Positions 43,703 to 53,200 of a stretch of DNA of 64,000 nucleotides are shown here, piece by piece. Each line of letters begins with the position of its first letter. The stretch's first letter is position 1. Made by a program: the position numbers and the translations under genes. Below the pieces are notes generated by a model that saw nothing but the letters and a program-made list of their open reading frames with translations, did no database searches and was not told the DNA's origin. Source of the DNA: an uncultured Eubacterium sp. (GTDB lineage: Bacteria > Bacillota > Clostridia > Lachnospirales > Lachnospiraceae); NCBI GenBank assembly GCA_910583555.1, contig CAJTXO010000019.1:10171-74170 (forward strand), written 5' to 3'.

Positions 43703-43733
43703 ACAAAGGAAAACCCGCATTATACAAAGGAAA
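43703..43733 (+). promoter_or_regulatory. tandem ACAAAGGAAA repeats, candidate LytTR site
   Basis: ACAAAGGAAA occurs at 43703-43712 and 43724-43733, exactly 21 bases apart (two helical turns), 25 bases upstream of the LytTR promoter -35. LytTR regulators bind paired direct repeats with this period. Confidence 0.4.
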
Positions 43734-43757
43734 TTTCTACATATCCCGACAATGGCA

Positions 43758-43785
43758 TTGACAATATGGCAAAACATGTTAAAAT
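43758..43785 (+). promoter_or_regulatory. promoter of the LytTR regulator / kinase operon
   Basis: TTGACA (43758-43763) and TAAAAT (43780-43785) are separated by 16 bases, about 85 bases before the ATG of the regulator. Confidence 0.6.
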
Positions 43786-43870
43786 ATTTTGAAGGATGGC
43801 AGGCGTTGTGAATGTGAACCAACGAAGTGATCCGCGATACGACAATGATAAACAAAAAGGAATGGTTGAT

Positions 43871-44605
43871 ATGCTGCTTCATATTGCCGTCTGCGATGAC
43901 GACGAGAACGATCTGAACTCCCTCTTATCACATCTTTCTGCTGTCTGCGCTGACCTTGAACTACTCACACAGATCGATAGCTTTACGTCCGGGGAGCACT
44001 TTCTTTCCGCATGTATTGCCAAAAATTATGATATTGTTTTTATGGATATCTACCTGAACGATATAAACGGAATTGATGCCGTGCGGGATGTCCAGATAAA
44101 CTGGCCGCAGACGAGCCATTACGTATTTACGACCATCAGCAGCGAGCACGCCATAGAAGCCTTTAACCTGAACGCCGCGCACTACCTCGTAAAACCGCTG
44201 AAACGCGAAAAAATAAGGGAAGCCGTAGAGCGCTGTATTTCTTTTTATCCCGCCAAAAATAAAAGAAGCCTGGAAATAAAAACAGGCAGAAAACAGATTT
44301 CGATCCCGATGGAGGATATTACCTATATCGAGGTGACAAATACGCGCTGCGCCGTGCACACACAAGATCGCAGCTTTCAGACCTACACCTCGCTAAACGC
44401 CCTGTTTACTTTGCTTGATGAGGACTTATTTCTGCGCGTGCAGAAAAGTTTTGTCGTCAATATGGCGTTTATCGATTCTTTCTTTTATGACCATATTGTA
44501 TTAAAGGATGGCACTGAGATTTCCATATCCAGAAACAAGCGGACGGAACTGAAAAAACAATATCAGGACTTTTTATTTAGGTTTGTAAGGGGGCACGGAT
44601 CATGA
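43871..44605 (+). CDS. LytTR-family response regulator
   Basis: A 244-residue regulator with a receiver domain (about 1-120; acidic residues in IAVCDDDENDL, phospho-Asp in DIVFMDIYLNDINGIDAV, Lys in AAHYLVKPLKREK) and a LytTR DNA-binding domain (about 138-240; IPMEDITYIEVTNTRCAVHT, LRVQKSFVVNMAFIDSF). Such regulators control surface proteins, bacteriocins or quorum sensing. The ATG at 43871 is preferred because AAAAGGA lies nine bases upstream; ATGs at 43796 and 43862 have poor spacing. It overlaps its kinase gene by four bases. The divergent giant surface protein gene is a plausible target. Confidence 0.85.
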   Translation: MLLHIAVCDDDENDLNSLLSHLSAVCADLELLTQIDSFTSGEHFLSACIAKNYDIVFMDIYLNDINGIDAVRDVQINWPQTSHYVFTTISSEHAIEAFNLNAAHYLVKPLKREKIREAVERCISFYPAKNKRSLEIKTGRKQISIPMEDITYIEVTNTRCAVHTQDRSFQTYTSLNALFTLLDEDLFLRVQKSFVVNMAFIDSFFYDHIVLKDGTEISISRNKRTELKKQYQDFLFRFVRGHGS

Positions 44606-45975
44606 TCATTTTTTTGCAGCTATTCGCGGGAGCGGTCGTCGACCTCGCCCCTTTTGCCCTGTTGTGCGCGTTTCCCTTTACCGGGTATTTCCGTCTGCCG
44701 CGCCGGAAAAGCATTCTCATCACCATTTCCCTTATCGTCGGATCCGCCCTCGCTTACGCCGCGGCGGGAACGTACCTGGCCTTTATCCTTCCCTTTGATA
44801 ACCGGCTCTATCAGGCGATCAGCGCCGTCTTTATCTGCTGTACGATCGTCTGCTTTTTCTGGTATCTGTACGCCGTCCGGGCGATCTGGCAGAAGAAAGC
44901 GTTTATCTTTCTATTTGCCATGACAAGCGCGCTATTTATCAATTCCATCTGCAACTGCATCCTGAATTTCCTGCCGGGGCCGGGAAGCTGGATTCCCGAT
45001 ACCCCGATCACGATCGCGGCCGCGCTCATCTCCAATGCGGCGGTCGTCCCGTTTTTATGTTTATTCCTCAAATATTTTTATCTGCCTGTCGAAGACGGGA
45101 TGAGCGCCAAAGAGATCGGATACCTCTCCATTCCCCTGCTGCTTCTGTTCACCACGTTTTTCGTCGTATTTTCCTATGTAGACTTTATCTATATCATCTC
45201 AAATATAACTGCGCTTTCCTTATATTTCGGCCTTCTTCTCACCGTATTTCTCCTGTACGGCGTGATCTTTAAAATGTATTCCCTCGCCCATGAAAGATAT
45301 CTGGCCGATGAAAAATACGCGCGGTCGCAGTACCAGGAAGAAATCCGCGGCGAACAATACAAGCGGATTTACGAAAATATAGAGAACAGCCGTAAAATGC
45401 GGCACGACCTGCGGCATCATATGGTGATCCTCCAGGGTTACCTCGAGTCCGGCGATCACGAAAAAGCGAGAGACTATCTGAAAAGTATGGAGGATCATAA
45501 GATCGTAAAATACTGCAGCAATCCGGTCGTCAATATGCTGATCAGTCATTATAGCGATCTCGCGAAAGCGCAGGATATCGCGTTTTCGATCCACGTCCAT
45601 ATCCCGGACAAACTTGCGCTGCCGGATACCGACCTCTCCGTACTGGTGGGCAATCTTCTGGATAACGCCGTCAGCGCGGCCGCCACCGCGGCGGAGGCAG
45701 ACCGGGTGATCCGCCTGAACATGAACTGTTCCGGGAAAATGTTTGGCGTTACCGTTGATAATGGCTTTGACGGGGAAGTGAAGCAAAATGGCAGGGAGTA
45801 TTTCTCCACAAAATCCGGCGGCCAGGGGCTTGGCCTGAAAATACTGGCGGATATCGCGGAGAAATACGATGGCGGAGTGGAATTTACCCATGAAGCCGCG
45901 ATGTTTCATTCGTCGGTCATGCTGCGGCTGCCTCCCGCTCCCGCCCGCCCTCCATTACATACCGATCCGCAGTGA
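44602..45975 (+). CDS. GHKL-type sensor histidine kinase (AgrC/NatK-like)
   Basis: A 457-residue kinase with six or seven N-terminal membrane helices (about 1-220), a coiled linker, the phosphoaccepting His region SRKMRHDLRHHMVILQGYLE, and a GHKL ATPase domain (VLVGNLLDNAVSAAATAAEA; GGQGLGLKILADIAEKY). This layout is that of AgrC-type receptors for peptides. No autoinducing peptide or AgrB-like gene is seen beside it. ATGA overlap with the LytTR gene shows coupling. Its 3' end overlaps the convergent membrane protein gene by 21 bases. Confidence 0.87.
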   Translation: MIIFLQLFAGAVVDLAPFALLCAFPFTGYFRLPRRKSILITISLIVGSALAYAAAGTYLAFILPFDNRLYQAISAVFICCTIVCFFWYLYAVRAIWQKKAFIFLFAMTSALFINSICNCILNFLPGPGSWIPDTPITIAAALISNAAVVPFLCLFLKYFYLPVEDGMSAKEIGYLSIPLLLLFTTFFVVFSYVDFIYIISNITALSLYFGLLLTVFLLYGVIFKMYSLAHERYLADEKYARSQYQEEIRGEQYKRIYENIENSRKMRHDLRHHMVILQGYLESGDHEKARDYLKSMEDHKIVKYCSNPVVNMLISHYSDLAKAQDIAFSIHVHIPDKLALPDTDLSVLVGNLLDNAVSAAATAAEADRVIRLNMNCSGKMFGVTVDNGFDGEVKQNGREYFSTKSGGQGLGLKILADIAEKYDGGVEFTHEAAMFHSSVMLRLPPAPARPPLHTDPQ

Positions 45976-46455
45976 GGCAAACAGGCAGAAGGAACAGAAA
46001 AAGATGAGAACAAAACATCCGGAGAGATCCCGAAAAAAGTGGTTTCTCCATTTGCCGCGCACGGAAGCCAGCGGCGAGACACCAGTCATCTGGTACACCA
46101 GATACATCAAAAACGTCATGATCACCATATAGACCGCGTTGCGCAGTAGCGCTTCCGCCACGAAGATCAGCACCAGATGTGTCATCAGATACGCCGCGTC
46201 CCCTTCATATAGGTGTTTTTGCGCCAATCCGATCAGATATGCCGTAAACGGCCCCGTCATCGCTGACAGAAAGGTAACGGTGATCTGTGGATTTTCCGAC
46301 AGGAGGGCCGAAATATCACCGCCTCCCGGAAACATGCGCAAATATCCCACCGCCACAAGCGGCGCCAGTGTCAGAAGGGTTTTAGCGATCGCAAACCATC
46401 TGTCTTTTGCGTGAAGATCTGCCGCGATCCTGATCTGTTCCTTTTTCTTTGCCAT
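45955..46455 (-). CDS. hypothetical membrane protein in the PTS operon
   Basis: A 166-residue protein with about four membrane helices (TLLTLAPLVAVGYLRMF, VTFLSAMTGPFTAYLIGLA, MTHLVLIFVAEALLRNA, LIFFCSFCLFASL). No family recognised. GGAGG lies seven bases before the ATG. It follows the GH4 gene by 23 bases on the same strand, so it probably belongs to the alpha-glucoside operon. Its last 21 bases overlap the convergent kinase gene. Confidence 0.65.
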   Translation of the reverse strand: MAKKKEQIRIAADLHAKDRWFAIAKTLLTLAPLVAVGYLRMFPGGGDISALLSENPQITVTFLSAMTGPFTAYLIGLAQKHLYEGDAAYLMTHLVLIFVAEALLRNAVYMVIMTFLMYLVYQMTGVSPLASVRGKWRNHFFRDLSGCFVLIFFCSFCLFASLRIGM

Positions 46456-46478
46456 AGCCCTGCCTCCGATCCAATCTC

Positions 46479-47813
46479 TTATTTCAGTTCCGGCCAGTAG
46501 TCCTTATTTGCCTCGATCATGTCGTCGAGGATCAGCTTGGCCACCCGCGCGCTCGGCACGATCTTAGATAATGTGAGCGCCTGCCACATTTTCTGATAGC
46601 TCCCTTCGATCCACGCCTCCACGACGAGTTTCTCCACACTGACCTGCTGCTCTAAGAGACCTTTCTGGAACTGCGGTATTGACCCCTGACAGATGCGTTC
46701 ATATCCGTTGGAACCGACGATACATGGAATCTCCACCATCGCCGTGCGGTCAAAATTCTCCACTGCTCCCTCGTTCGGGACGATGAGCAGAAACCGCTCC
46801 CTTGTGTTTTCCGCGATGGCACAGGCCAGATCGACGATATAGGTGGCGTGCGCATCGGCCTCAAATCCGCAGTCTTTGGCGCTGCCCTTTTCAATGATCT
46901 CTCGGCACGCTCCGAATACCGTCTTTTCACGGCCCTCCATTACCTCGTTGGCACGGGTGTGTTCCGGGTTGGAGTGTTCCACGACATAGTCCGGATACAG
47001 ATAATATTTGAGATACGTGTTGGGGATCGTATCGGGATCGAGGGCGTAAACGTCCTTGGCCTTGGCGAATGTCTCCTTCCAGCTGTCATCAATATGCTGG
47101 TTTGTCTCCGCGATGCCATCGGCAAACCCGTTTTTCGCCACATGCTTTTTGATCTCCGGCATCAGGTCATTTCCCTCACTGTCATAGATCTTGTACCACC
47201 ACCCGAAATGATTGAGTCCGTAATAGCCGACCTGCATTTCTTTTCTGGATTTCAGCCCAACCATATTGGCCATCTTTTCCTCCAGATCGATCGGCATATC
47301 GCAGATATTGAGTATCCTCGATTCCGGACGAAGGCGTCTGGTCGCCTCCGCGACGATTGCCGCCGGATTGGAATAATTCAGCATCCATGCCTCCGGTGAA
47401 TATTTTTCCATATAGTCCAGAATTTCCAAAACGCCGCCGATAGAACGCATTCCATAGGCAATTCCGCCCGGCCCGCATGTCTCCTGTCCGACCACGCCGT
47501 ACTTGAGGGGGATCTTTTCATCCAGCTCACGCATGGCGTATTTGCCGACACGGATATGGGCCAGAACAAAATCAATCCCGGTAAACGCTGTTTTCGGATC
47601 GGTCGTGTAGCCAAATTCGATGTCCGGCGCGTTTTCCTTCAGATAGATTTCACAGGCTTTTGCCACAATCTCCTGACGCTCCGCGTCATTGTCGTAAAAC
47701 ATGATCTTGTGTATCGGAAAACGCTCCCGCTCCTCCAGAAGCATGAGGGCAATTCCCGGCGTAAATGTGCTGCCGCCTCCGGCGACAGTGATCGCATATG
47801 ATGGTTTTGACAT
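46479..47813 (-). CDS. 6-phospho-alpha-glucosidase, GH4 family
   Basis: A 444-residue NAD- and metal-dependent glycosidase of the GlvA/MalH type, which hydrolyses phosphorylated alpha-glucosides such as maltose 6'-phosphate delivered by a PTS. The Rossmann nucleotide loop is ITVAGGGSTFTPGIALMLLE. The metal ligands are Cys in LNICDMPIDLE and His in YGLNHFGWWY, and NYSNPAA is the conserved substrate phrase. AGGAGG precedes the ATG by nine bases. It follows the EIICBA gene by 28 bases, which supports the role. Redox chemistry by GH4 requires NAD+ and Mn2+ (family knowledge). Confidence 0.88.
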   Translation of the reverse strand: MSKPSYAITVAGGGSTFTPGIALMLLEERERFPIHKIMFYDNDAERQEIVAKACEIYLKENAPDIEFGYTTDPKTAFTGIDFVLAHIRVGKYAMRELDEKIPLKYGVVGQETCGPGGIAYGMRSIGGVLEILDYMEKYSPEAWMLNYSNPAAIVAEATRRLRPESRILNICDMPIDLEEKMANMVGLKSRKEMQVGYYGLNHFGWWYKIYDSEGNDLMPEIKKHVAKNGFADGIAETNQHIDDSWKETFAKAKDVYALDPDTIPNTYLKYYLYPDYVVEHSNPEHTRANEVMEGREKTVFGACREIIEKGSAKDCGFEADAHATYIVDLACAIAENTRERFLLIVPNEGAVENFDRTAMVEIPCIVGSNGYERICQGSIPQFQKGLLEQQVSVEKLVVEAWIEGSYQKMWQALTLSKIVPSARVAKLILDDMIEANKDYWPELK

Positions 47814-47841
47814 AAATAAATACCTCCTGATCTTTCTGTTC

Positions 47842-49974
47842 TTATTTTAGATACGTGATAACGGTAGTTTTCCCTGCTTTGGCCGATTTATCCGGCATCA
47901 GTTCTATTTCCCCGCACTCATCAGCATTTGTCATCAGGATCGGCGTGTGCATTTTGATGTCTTTTTCTTTCATCAGGTTCATATCCACCTCGCAGAGCAG
48001 CTGCCCCGTCCTGACTTTGTCACCTACTTTCACTTTCGCGGTAAAGCCTTCTCCCCCCAGTTCCACCGTATTGATGCCGATGTGGACGAGAAGTTCCAGT
48101 CCATCTTCTGTCGCGATCCCATAGGCGTGCAGTGTGTCCGCGACCGTGAAGATCTCTCCATCTACCGGGGCGTATACCATGCCGTCTGTGACGATGACAG
48201 CCACGCCCTGTCCAAGCGCGCCTCCGGCAAATACCTCATCCGGCACATCGCTCACCGGGATCACCTCTCCGTCTGCCGCCGCTTTGATTTCATGCCACCG
48301 CATCGCGGAATGATCGGCTTCCCCGCTGTTTTTCGCATTTCCCGCCGCATCCGGCGCTTGCTGATTTTGCGCGTCTTCGTCTCCTTTATCGAGCGCGTAA
48401 GCGGACGGATTTGCCATGATATTTTCAAATTTCTCCCGGACACTGGGCACGCTCATACCGACGATGACCTGCATCGCCTTTCCATTTTTGGAAATACCAT
48501 GAGAGCCCACGCCCTTAAAGTAAGCGTCGTCTTTTACGATCGCCTCATCTTTTACATTGATCCGCAGTCGGGTTGCGCAGTTGGTCACATCGACGATATT
48601 GTCTGCGCCTCCCAGGCCTTCCATGATCATGGCAGCCAGCATGGTCTTTTTGTCCATTTCCACATTTCCCGCCTGTCTGGCCCGGAATTCAGCCTTCGAA
48701 TAAAACTTCGTTTCGTCGCTCTCTTCCCGTCCCGGCGTCTTAAAGTCAAACTTGACGATCAGGAAGCGGAATACGACAAAATAAATCGCCGTGTATACCA
48801 ATCCGATGACTAGCAGAAGCAGGTACTCTTTCCAGTGCGTGCTCATAAGCGGAATAAAATTCAGCGAACTCATCTCGATCAAACCGCCGGAAAACACCCC
48901 GACGATGCCGAACAGGTTCATCGTTGTGGACAGACACGCCGCCAGAAACGCGTGGACGACAAATAGTACCGGCGCGATAAACAGGAACGTAAACTCGATC
49001 GGCTCCGTCACGCCGCAGACGATCGCCGTAAGCGTGATCGGAATGAGCAGCCCTTTGAGCTGCGTCTTCTTCTCCGGCTTTGCCGTAGCGTAAAACGCCA
49101 GCGCGATACCCGGACAGCCGAACAGCTTGGAAAATCCCGTTGCTGTAAAGGATGCCTGGGGACAGAGGGATTTCAGCGAAGCCGTCGAGGAAGCCAGCGC
49201 CGGCAGCTGCGTTGCCCAGTAAGAGTAAATACCGCCGGGACAGACCAGATTGTCATAATAAAACGGACTGTACATAAGGTGATGCAGGCCGAACGGAATG
49301 AGCAGGCGCTCGAGAAATATGAAAACCCATACGCCAAATGCCCCGCTGGTCATGACAAAATTCTGGAAGATCTGCATACCATGCTGGATATTGGGCCAGA
49401 TGATCACAGACAAAAGCGCTACCGGAAGCATGACAAAAAATCCGATCATAAAGATGAACGTGGATCCGTTAAACGAACCGAGCCACTCCGGCAGTTCCGT
49501 ATCAAAGAGTTTATTGTGAAGATAGATCACGATCCCGGAGACCAGCAGCGCGCCGAACATTCCCATATCCAGCGTTTTGATATTGGCGATCATCGTCAGA
49601 CCGCTGGAACCGCCGATCTCCGCTGAAAAGTCAACGCCGAACACGCCTCCCCACTGTGAGAGTATCGTATTTACAAAATAGTGAAAGGTCAGGTATAAGA
49701 CCAACGCCTCCATGCAGCACCGCGCCGCCTGTTTGCTGGCCAGGCCGATGGGCAGGCCGACGACGAACAGCAGTGGCAGCTGGTTAAACACGCACCACGC
49801 CCCCTGCAGGATCACATTCCACACCAGATACCACATGCTGGTGGGCGCCGCCAGCGACCCGAGGACGGCCTCGGTCGTACAAAGCGTTCCTATACCAACC
49901 ATAACACCTGCAAAGGAGAACAGCAGCACCGGGGTAAACATGGCGCCGCCGAACTTTTGAATTTTCTGCATCAT
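47842..49974 (-). CDS. PTS alpha-glucoside transporter EIICBA
   Basis: A 710-residue single-chain enzyme II. EIIC (about 1-415) has the usual polytopic pattern with LERLLIPFGLHHLMYSPFYY and TEPIEFTFLFIAP. EIIB (about 445-525) carries the phosphocysteine in NIVDVTNCATRLRINVKDE. EIIA (about 560-710) carries the phosphohistidine in LELLVHIGINTVELGGEGF. It imports and phosphorylates an alpha-glucoside such as maltose, which the adjacent GH4 enzyme then splits. No regulator gene is linked. A 20-bp perfect inverted repeat 45 bases upstream may be the operator. The first ATG is used; a second follows directly. Confidence 0.88.
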   Translation of the reverse strand: MMQKIQKFGGAMFTPVLLFSFAGVMVGIGTLCTTEAVLGSLAAPTSMWYLVWNVILQGAWCVFNQLPLLFVVGLPIGLASKQAARCCMEALVLYLTFHYFVNTILSQWGGVFGVDFSAEIGGSSGLTMIANIKTLDMGMFGALLVSGIVIYLHNKLFDTELPEWLGSFNGSTFIFMIGFFVMLPVALLSVIIWPNIQHGMQIFQNFVMTSGAFGVWVFIFLERLLIPFGLHHLMYSPFYYDNLVCPGGIYSYWATQLPALASSTASLKSLCPQASFTATGFSKLFGCPGIALAFYATAKPEKKTQLKGLLIPITLTAIVCGVTEPIEFTFLFIAPVLFVVHAFLAACLSTTMNLFGIVGVFSGGLIEMSSLNFIPLMSTHWKEYLLLLVIGLVYTAIYFVVFRFLIVKFDFKTPGREESDETKFYSKAEFRARQAGNVEMDKKTMLAAMIMEGLGGADNIVDVTNCATRLRINVKDEAIVKDDAYFKGVGSHGISKNGKAMQVIVGMSVPSVREKFENIMANPSAYALDKGDEDAQNQQAPDAAGNAKNSGEADHSAMRWHEIKAAADGEVIPVSDVPDEVFAGGALGQGVAVIVTDGMVYAPVDGEIFTVADTLHAYGIATEDGLELLVHIGINTVELGGEGFTAKVKVGDKVRTGQLLCEVDMNLMKEKDIKMHTPILMTNADECGEIELMPDKSAKAGKTTVITYLK

Positions 49975-50017
49975 AGATGTAACACATCCCTTCTATCGTT
50001 ATTTGCCAGTGTCGTGT

Positions 50018-50071
50018 ATAGTGTACTGTACCGTTCACATTTGACTGAAAATGAACGGTACAGTACACTAT
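50018..50071. promoter_or_regulatory. 20-bp perfect inverted repeat between PTS operon and secreted hydrolase
   Basis: Arms 50018-50037 (ATAGTGTACTGTACCGTTCA) and 50052-50071 are exact complements with a 14-base centre. Each arm contains the smaller palindrome GTACTGTAC. Outer TTTGCCA (50002) and TGGCAAA (50078) also match. A plus-strand promoter TTGACT-17-TACACT (50041-50069) lies inside. It fits paired operators for a GntR-like sugar repressor, or a hairpin in the leader; the regulator is not in the window. Confidence 0.6.
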
Positions 50072-50278
50072 TACTATTGGCAAAAGGGCGGAATAAAATT
50101 CTTATAAAGCGCAAAAAATACCGTTCCATACGCCCGCTGTTCTCCCTCATAGACAACCGAAATCTAATTTACTGTCAATCATCAATATAGTACCAGTTTT
50201 CATCAAAATATTACAAGCTTTCTCAATGCAATTCGTATACTATATACTTATAAAATCTAAAAATGAGGAGGTAGTAAT

Positions 50279-53200
50279 ATGAGACAGATGCTAAAGAGAA
50301 TTTTGGCATATACACTCACGGCAGCTATGGTATTACCGGCGATCGGAACCAGGCCGCGGACGGTGGCAGCAGAAGACACCTATGCACCCACAATGACTGT
50401 AGATATGACAAATGAACTGGGCGACATCATGCATGGCGCTTCCGGATTTCTTTACGGAATAAGCAGTGAAGATGTCCCTACCATGAACCTGATCACGCCG
50501 TTAAAGCCTAAAGTGCTGGCTACAAAGGGGGCGCTTGGCACGGAACATCCCTATGCGGATGCTCTTGACGTGGCAGAAACATTTCTTGAATCAGGCGGAC
50601 AGATGGTCCAGATGTATAACAGCAACTTTTATGCTATTTTCGGGCCTAAGCAGTATTATCAGGACTATGTTGTGCAGTTGAAAGAGGTTATTGTTCCGTA
50701 TGTTACGGAATGGAAAGACAACTGGAAGAAAAAGCACCACCATGACCCGGAAACGGGACTTGACGATCTGGGGCTTAATATTGATAAAGCGCTTGTCTAT
50801 CTTCCTATCAATGAGGGAGACTCAAGAAGGAGCAAAGTTGACGGCGAAGATTTCAGGCAGGTATTTGAAGCATACTATAAAGCCATAACAGAGGTTGATC
50901 CGCTTGCAACCGTCGGCGGTATGAACCCGGCAGAGTATTCATGGACACACGTTCCGCCGGAGTGGCAGTGGGACGGCTGGCACACATGGCTCAGTTATCT
51001 CTATGACAATAACGCATTACCTGACGTAATTACATGGCATCAGCTAGAAAGAAATGAAAACAGATACAAAAATGATATTGATGAATTTACCCATCTCAGA
51101 AATATATTTGCCGGCGAGGGAAACGAAGACGTGCCATACGGAAAAGTAAATAATGTCAATGTCAATAAAATTCCGGCTGACACCCCTCCTATTGTAATAA
51201 ATGAAATAGCACAATCCGACGAATGCGGTGTTCCGGGAGCGCTTGTCAGCTGGCTGGGACGCTTTGAGGACGCACAGGCTTACGGCTGTCTGCCGTTTTG
51301 GCATCAGGCAGATAACCTGAACGACCTTGCCGCCGATGCGAACGAAGCAAACAGCGCATGGTGGCTTTATAAATGGTATGCAGACATGGAAGGCCAAAGG
51401 TTAAAAATCACGACTGACGATAAGTATTCCGGGTTATACGGCGTTTCAACAATTGATAACAAACAAAAAAAAGCAACTACTTTATTCGGCCTCGGAAGCG
51501 AAGACGGAGATGCAAAAGTTATTTTGAAGGATCTTGATAAAACAGATACGTTTTCCGCAGCCAAAAAGGTTCATGTAAAAATTGATGCCGCCTATTTCAA
51601 GGGCTTTAACAGCGCAAGCGAACCGGAAACCGTACTTGAAGGCGCCGTTGCCCTTACTGACGGAGATCTTGTTATTGAAATGAAAGATACGCTGCGTTCC
51701 ACAGGATACAGGCTGACGGTAACTCCCGCACAGGAAAATGAAGAAATAGGAAAATTGAAGAGCGGTCCATTTCATGCAATATATGAGGCAGAGGAAGCCG
51801 AGAGAGTCGGAACAGGACAGCTTGGAGTAGTGACAAGCACGAAATATTTTCTGTCAGGGGCTCGTGTGAGCGAAGCGACAGACGATAAAAATCAAATCGG
51901 CGGCAGCGGGCTTAACAATTTCAGCCAAAACAGGGGGTTAGAGTATCAGGTTGAGGTTCCTCAAACCGGAAGATATAAACTTGAGTTTATATACGGAAAC
52001 CAGGTCGGAATGAATCGGGGAAGCGAAACGAAACATAAGCCTGAAAACCGTAAGCAGCAGCTGACCATTGACGGCGAAACTTCTGATATGATACTTAAAA
52101 ATACGATGGAAAAAGAGTGGACGGCAATCTATACCCGATATGTTGACTGGGAAAAAGGAAAGCACAGCATAACAATTATGGGAGATACGCCGACAGCGGA
52201 AAGTAATATCATGCAGGATGCCCTGCACGTTACAGCCGCCTCGGAATCCGCAGAAGAACCTACCGTGTATAACAAAGTATTTGAGGCAGAAGAAGGCGAC
52301 TTTTCATTTAACGCCCTTCATCCGGGAGTAAATCCTGCGCAGATCAAAAAGGATATCGCAGGATATACAGGCAGCGGTTATGTCAGCGGGCTTGATAAAA
52401 AAAGTGTAGAAGACGGCGGCGGAATCCGATTTAATGTCGTTGTAGAAAAAAGCGGACTTTATCATATTGATTTGAGATACCGTTCGGAGCTTGCAGGAAA
52501 AGCAACCATATATACCGGTAATGCAGCAAGAGTATTTAACGGCAATAAAAAGGAGATTGGCGTTACAAATACCAATGGTACGTGGATGAACAGCGAAGTT
52601 GCCGTGTATTTACAAAAAGGAGTTAATATTATTGATGTTGACGCCACGGTGGATATACAGCTTGACAGCCTGCATGTGAAAGAGTGGAGCGAGGAAAAAA
52701 ATTATTCTCAGGAATTTAATGCCGTTGATGCTATTCCTGCAAGTGCAAAAACGACGGACATCGAGTATGATGTCTGGAGTGTAAGATGGAATGAGGATTA
52801 TAAGGATACGATATACGCCGGATTGCTTAATGGCGCAGAACCATATGCAACCCAAAATACCGTTGACAAAATTGCAGATTCCGAACTCACTCCTGATGGA
52901 GAACCGGTTTCTTACGTTGTGGGACGCAGCCTTTCGGGTGATGAAAATGCAGAAAACGATGTTGACAAATACCTTGAGTTTGAAGTTTCCGTACCAAACG
53001 CCGGCATCTACGCCATGCAATTATTCCATTCGAATGATGAGATTTTCGGAACACATAGCTACAATACGAAAATCATCGATAAATTTGCCAATATTAAAGT
53101 AAATGACGAGGCGGCCAAAAGGTACTTCTTCATTAACACGATTTCCCGTGATACCTTTAAGGAAAAAACGGTTTATATCGATCTGAAAGCGGGAAAAAAT

